DNA of 64,000 nucleotides from Ketobacter sp. GTDB taxonomy: Bacteria; Pseudomonadota; Gammaproteobacteria; Pseudomonadales; Ketobacteraceae. Position numbers and translations under genes: made by a program. The notes beneath the pieces were generated by a model that saw only the letters and a list, made by a program, of their open reading frames with translations, was not told the origin of the DNA and made no database searches. Where the stretch lies: contig NZ_RCHN01000016.1 in the NCBI RefSeq assembly GCF_003671495.1, positions 1-64,000 on the forward strand, in the 5' to 3' direction. This document shows positions 60,357 to 64,000 of the stretch, piece after piece. Every line of letters begins with the position of its first letter. Position 1 is the first letter of the stretch.

Positions 60357-62483
60357 CTAGAGCGCTTCCACCGTGATCTTGATCCCTGTCATGTGGGCCT
60401 GGTTACTGAGCTTCTCGAAGCTGCCGGGTCCGGTGGGCAACAGTTGGTTGACGTTGGTGCCGGGGTATTCCCGGGCAATGCGCAGGCCGGGCGTGCGTTG
60501 ATTGCCCCAGCCGTGGGTCATGGCCACGGTGCCCGGGCGCAAGCTGTCATCCAGTCGAATGGTCGCCGTAACCCTGCCCCACTGATTGAACACCTGAACC
60601 TGCTGGCCTTCGGTCAGGTTGCGCTCAGCCGCGTCCTGCGGCGCCATGTGCAGCGGATTTTCCAATTGGTGTTCCCGCTTCAGTTCGCTCACATTGTGGT
60701 ACCAGCTGTTCTGCATGTAGTTGGTGCGCAGGCTGATCAGTTTCAGCTGATCCGAAGGTTCTGCGCGCAACTCCAGGAAGATCTGGTGAGCCTGCTCGAT
60801 GGCTGCAGCGAACAGGGGTGGGCAGCAGTCCACTTTTTTATCCTCGGTTTGCAGCCACTCGCAGTAGAAACGGCCGGTGGGAATCGGGGGCAGAGTCACC
60901 GACTGACAGGGGGCGGATTTCAACTGCTCCAGGGACAGCTCGGCATAGCCCAGCATGCGGTTGAGGCGGCCGAACGGGTCCGGGTTGTCGGTCTGATCGA
61001 ACAGAGAATGCAGGCCCATGGCCTGTTCCAGCTTGCCCAGGATCCACCATTCCGGTTTGCGCTGGGCTTTGGGGGGCACCACCGCGTCGGTGTATTGAAC
61101 GTAGGGTTCATACTGCATGCCCAGACCGCAGATATTGATGTCCGGCCGCTCCAGCATGTCGGCACAGGGCAACAGGTAATCCGCATACTCGCCGCTGGCG
61201 TTGCGCACCAGGTCCAGCACGATGATCAGCTCCAGCTGTTCGAATGCCGCGCGGATTTTCTGTTCGCCCCCCATGGACAGCACCGGGTTGCCGGCGATGA
61301 TGATCAGGGCCTTGATGGGCTGGCTGTCGTTCAGAATCAGGTCCGGCAGCAGGTTGCCCGGCAGGGCGCCGCGAATGGTGCGCAGTTCACCGTGTTCGGT
61401 TTGGAAGAACAGTGCTTCCGGGTCGGGATTTTTCAGGGCGCCGGCCTTGGCGGCGGGATAAAAGCCCAGGCTGTACAGGTTGCCGCCGGGTTTATCCAGG
61501 TTGCCGGTGACGAAGCTGAGCATTTGCAGCAGCCAATAGCAGAGGGTGCCCTGGCGCCCCATGTTGACACCGGTGGACATGTGCACGCAGGCGGACTCGG
61601 CTCGGGCAAAGTCCAGCGCGGTCTGCACAATGCTGGCGGCGTCAATGCCGGTCACGTCTGCCACCGACTCTGCATCATAGGGCGCGATGAACTGGCGCAG
61701 CCCCTCCACGTGCTTGCCGTGTTCCGCCAAGACCTGACGATCGAAGCCTACGTGGCGGTCGATTTCGTGCAGCAGTGCGGCAAGAAAATACAGGTCCGTA
61801 TCCGGTTTGATCTGCAGCACATCCCCGGTGGCGGCGGTGGCCGATTCAATGCGGCGGGGATTGACGAAGCGGATGGTGGCCCCGTTTTTCTTCGCCTGTT
61901 TCAGTTGCGCCATGGGGTTGGCCATGGAGACAAAGGACATGTGGGACACTTTGGGATTCTCACCCAGGATCAGTGCGTAGCGGGTGCGGGCCAGGTCGGG
62001 AATCGGGTGCAGGGTGCTGGTGCCGAACACCGCCTCGGCACCGGCAAATTTATTGCTGCAATCCTGGGTACCGGAGTTGAACAGGCGGCGCATGCCCAAC
62101 TGGGTAAAGAACGACATCATGGCCTGGCTGCCCAGGGCATTGAACGCCGTGGGGTTACCCACATAGGCGGCGATGGCGTCGTTGCCGAAACGTTCCCGGA
62201 TCGACTGCAATTGCCCGGCGATGTCCGCGAGACTGTCGTCCCAGCTTTGTTCCGTGAACTGGCCGGGTTCGGTTTTGCTGTTACGGCGTTTGAGGGGCAC
62301 ATCCAGGCGGTCAGGGTCCTGGTGAATGGCCTGGAAATTGATGCCTTTGTGACAGGCGAAACCGCGGGTGACGGGGTGATCCCGGTCGGGCATCAACTTG
62401 ATCAGGCGGTCGTTGTCCACTTCCGCCACCAGGGCACAGGAGGGTTCGCAAACCCGGCAAAAAGTATGTTTCAGTTCAGTCAT
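60357..62483 (-). CDS. Molybdopterin-dependent oxidoreductase (BisC/FdhF-like)
   Basis: A 708-residue enzyme of the DMSO-reductase superfamily. The N-terminal 4Fe-4S site is Cys9, Cys12, Cys16 and Cys44 (CRVCEPSC...ACHKG). Cofactor-binding blocks: NPTAFNALGSQ, GTQDCSNKF (Cys142, a possible Mo/W ligand), LGENPKVSHMSFV, STGVNMGRQG, ITGNLDKPGG-type VTGNLDKPGGN, and a C-terminal domain with RTNYMQNSWYHN and THGWGNQRTPG. No Tat signal, so cytoplasmic. Starts 16 bp after a second gene of the same family. The substrate is unknown. Confidence 0.9.
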   Translation of the reverse strand: MTELKHTFCRVCEPSCALVAEVDNDRLIKLMPDRDHPVTRGFACHKGINFQAIHQDPDRLDVPLKRRNSKTEPGQFTEQSWDDSLADIAGQLQSIRERFGNDAIAAYVGNPTAFNALGSQAMMSFFTQLGMRRLFNSGTQDCSNKFAGAEAVFGTSTLHPIPDLARTRYALILGENPKVSHMSFVSMANPMAQLKQAKKNGATIRFVNPRRIESATAATGDVLQIKPDTDLYFLAALLHEIDRHVGFDRQVLAEHGKHVEGLRQFIAPYDAESVADVTGIDAASIVQTALDFARAESACVHMSTGVNMGRQGTLCYWLLQMLSFVTGNLDKPGGNLYSLGFYPAAKAGALKNPDPEALFFQTEHGELRTIRGALPGNLLPDLILNDSQPIKALIIIAGNPVLSMGGEQKIRAAFEQLELIIVLDLVRNASGEYADYLLPCADMLERPDINICGLGMQYEPYVQYTDAVVPPKAQRKPEWWILGKLEQAMGLHSLFDQTDNPDPFGRLNRMLGYAELSLEQLKSAPCQSVTLPPIPTGRFYCEWLQTEDKKVDCCPPLFAAAIEQAHQIFLELRAEPSDQLKLISLRTNYMQNSWYHNVSELKREHQLENPLHMAPQDAAERNLTEGQQVQVFNQWGRVTATIRLDDSLRPGTVAMTHGWGNQRTPGLRIAREYPGTNVNQLLPTGPGSFEKLSNQAHMTGIKITVEAL

Positions 62484-62499
62484 AGGGATACCGCCTTAT

Positions 62500-64000
62500 T
62501 CAGTGTGATACCGCCGCCGCTTGAGTGTGATGTACCGGTTGTTCGGCACAGGCGCTCACCTGCACCGGAACTCCGTTGATGACCGCCATGCCGGTAAGGC
62601 CGTCCACCAGATTGTGGTCGGTGATGTCGTTCATGCTGACGCCGGCGCGGGTGGCGGCCTTGGACAGGGCGGTGCCTGCCCGGTGATGGCCCCAACCGTG
62701 GGGCATGCTCACCACACCGGGCATGATGTCGTCGCTGACCCAAAGCGGTAAGGTCACCGTGCCGGTGCTGGATTGCACGTTCACCCAATCCCCATCCTGC
62801 AAGCCCCGGCGGGCGGCATCGGCGCTGGCCATCATCAGGTTGCAGCGGTTTTTGCCTTTGATGAGCCGGGTGCTGTTGTGCATCCAGGAGTTATTGCTGC
62901 GCACGTGGCGGCGCCCGATCAACAGCAGCTCCTCTTCCGGACCGGACTCCGGCAGATTCGCCTGCAGCCGTTGCAGATCCTGCAGGAACAGCTCCGGTGC
63001 CAGGTCGATGAGGCCGTCCCGGGTGAAGATGCGGTGGCTCAACATGGGCTGCAAAGGTCCCAGGTCAATGCCGTGGGGGTGCTCTTTCACCACCTGCAAA
63101 TCCAGCGCTGGGAAGGGCACCGGGCAGTGTTCGCTCAAGCTGCCATAGGCGGAGGATTGCAGGGCGGCGCTCAGCCCCCGCTTGCCTTGGGCGAATCTGT
63201 GCAGGCCATTACGGATAAACTGTTTAAGAAACTGCAGCGGCAGGCCTTTGCCGTAAGGCCCCAGCCGGAGCAACCAGTCCAGCAGGCCCTCATCGGTGAG
63301 GCGGCGAATGAAGGCCAGCTTGGTGCGGGCGCCGATTTTCTTCAGGGCCGAGGTGGACTCCAGGCGGGCGGTCAGTTCGGCCAGAATCTGCCAGTCGTGC
63401 AGGGCCCCCTCCGGCGGTGTCAGCAGCGGCGGGGAGTATTTCACCGTGTTGCGGATAGCCACCCCATGCAGGCCCAGCTCATAGTGCCCGTGTTCCAGGG
63501 GGCCGGTGGGCGGCAGAATGATGTCGGCGTGTTTGGTGGTCTCATTCAGATAGATGTCGATGCAGACCATGTATTCCAGTTGCTCGAAGGCCTGCTCCAG
63601 CAGCTTGCCGTTGGGCACCGACAGCACCGGGTTCCCGGCGTGGGTGATCATGGCTTTGATCTGCCCTGCGCCGGGGGTGAGGATTTCCTCCGCCATGGTG
63701 GCCACCGGGATTTCGCCGGCGAATTCCGGCAGGTTGCGCACCCGGGAACGCCAGCGGTCAAAACTGCCGGTTTCCCCCAGGGCCGCCGACAGCCCCACCA
63801 GATCAATGGCCGGCAGGGTGAACATGAGCCCTCCGGCTTTGTCCAGGTTGCCGGTGACAATGTTCAAGGCATAGATCAGCCAGGCATTAATAGAGCTGAA
63901 TTGCGAGGTGGACACGCCCACCCGGCCATAGGCGATGGCGCGGGGGGCGGCGGCGAACTCCCGGGCCAGGCGCGCAATATCCGCTGCCGCGATCCCGGTG
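62500..64000 (-). CDS. Molybdopterin-dependent oxidoreductase, C-terminal part, cut by window end
   Basis: 499 residues are visible. The frame is open to the end of the window (reading TGIAAADIARLAREF... just before YGRVGVSTSQFSS), so the N-terminus with any Fe-S site lies outside. Visible blocks match the downstream gene: NIVTGNLDKAGG, ITHAGNPVLSVPNG, DIILPPTGPLEHGHYE, RRHVRSNNSWMHN and PHGWGHHRAG. The two genes form a tandem pair on the same strand, 16 bp apart, and are probably an operon of diverged paralogues. Methionine-like codons near 63921 are internal. Confidence 0.9.
   Translation of the reverse strand, partial: TGIAAADIARLAREFAAAPRAIAYGRVGVSTSQFSSINAWLIYALNIVTGNLDKAGGLMFTLPAIDLVGLSAALGETGSFDRWRSRVRNLPEFAGEIPVATMAEEILTPGAGQIKAMITHAGNPVLSVPNGKLLEQAFEQLEYMVCIDIYLNETTKHADIILPPTGPLEHGHYELGLHGVAIRNTVKYSPPLLTPPEGALHDWQILAELTARLESTSALKKIGARTKLAFIRRLTDEGLLDWLLRLGPYGKGLPLQFLKQFIRNGLHRFAQGKRGLSAALQSSAYGSLSEHCPVPFPALDLQVVKEHPHGIDLGPLQPMLSHRIFTRDGLIDLAPELFLQDLQRLQANLPESGPEEELLLIGRRHVRSNNSWMHNSTRLIKGKNRCNLMMASADAARRGLQDGDWVNVQSSTGTVTLPLWVSDDIMPGVVSMPHGWGHHRAGTALSKAATRAGVSMNDITDHNLVDGLTGMAVINGVPVQVSACAEQPVHHTQAAAVSH

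Noticed and set aside
60393..62579. 728-codon open frame opposite the molybdopterin oxidoreductase
   Set aside because: The minus-strand gene has clear Fe-S and cofactor motifs; the plus-strand frame has none.

Overview
This window is a chromosomal segment of a gammaproteobacterium, most like the Pseudomonadales/Oceanospirillales (Alcanivorax-, Ketobacter- or Hahella-like hydrocarbon-associated marine bacteria). That assignment is inferred from gene order and protein character, not from a database search. The order fur/recN - grpE-dnaK-dnaJ-dapB - carAB-greA - yhbY/rlmE-ftsH-folP-glmM-tpiA-secG - tRNA-Leu - tRNA-fMet - rimP-nusA-infB-rbfA-truB-rpsO-pnp is the classical pseudomonad-type backbone. 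The tmRNA tag begins ANDDNYAL, and Fur lacks the second cysteine of the enterobacterial CxxC, both as in Pseudomonas.

Region by region. 1-4.7 kb: the 5' part of ssrA (tmRNA, minus strand), a ceramidase-like membrane protein, a DoxX-like protein, smpB, a neurotransmitter:sodium symporter, rnfH, bamE and fur. 4.7-12.5 kb: recN, then the heat-shock block hrcA-grpE-dnaK-dnaJ, with two textbook sigma-32 promoters, and dapB. 12.6-15.4 kb: a large gene inserted between dapB and carAB. It encodes a two-domain Clp/Hsp100-type AAA+ ATPase fused to a full-length but degenerate release-factor-2-like module without GGQ, and is the most unusual gene here. 15.7-20.6 kb: carA-carB-greA. 20.7-23.3 kb: a BaeS/BaeR-like two-component system and a Spy/CpxP-like periplasmic protein. 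23.4-39.7 kb: RNA, translation and envelope housekeeping genes, with tRNA-Leu(GAG), an initiator tRNA, and a promoter-leader-terminator unit upstream of rimP. 39.9-46.2 kb: a secreted START-domain protein, a heme-containing fatty acid cis/trans isomerase (Cti) beside a DesK/DesR-like two-component system, and an exported epoxide-hydrolase-like enzyme. 46.3-50.4 kb: leuS-lptE-holA. 50.7-64 kb: an accessory lipid/xenobiotic region with a saccharopine-dehydrogenase-like reductase, two DUF2236 (MpaB/rubber-oxygenase-like) proteins each divergent from its own TetR regulator, an SDR and a cytochrome P450, an SLC13-type transporter, and two tandem molybdopterin oxidoreductases (the upstream one cut by the window end).

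How it fits together: the left and centre are conserved information-processing and stress genes, with tmRNA/SmpB, HrcA/DnaK, FtsH, and possibly the AAA+-RF2 fusion, all touching protein or ribosome quality control. The right side looks like an oxidative hydrophobic-substrate region under TetR control, and the Cti/two-component block suggests a membrane-fluidity response. No CRISPR array, insertion sequence, prophage or integrase was seen.
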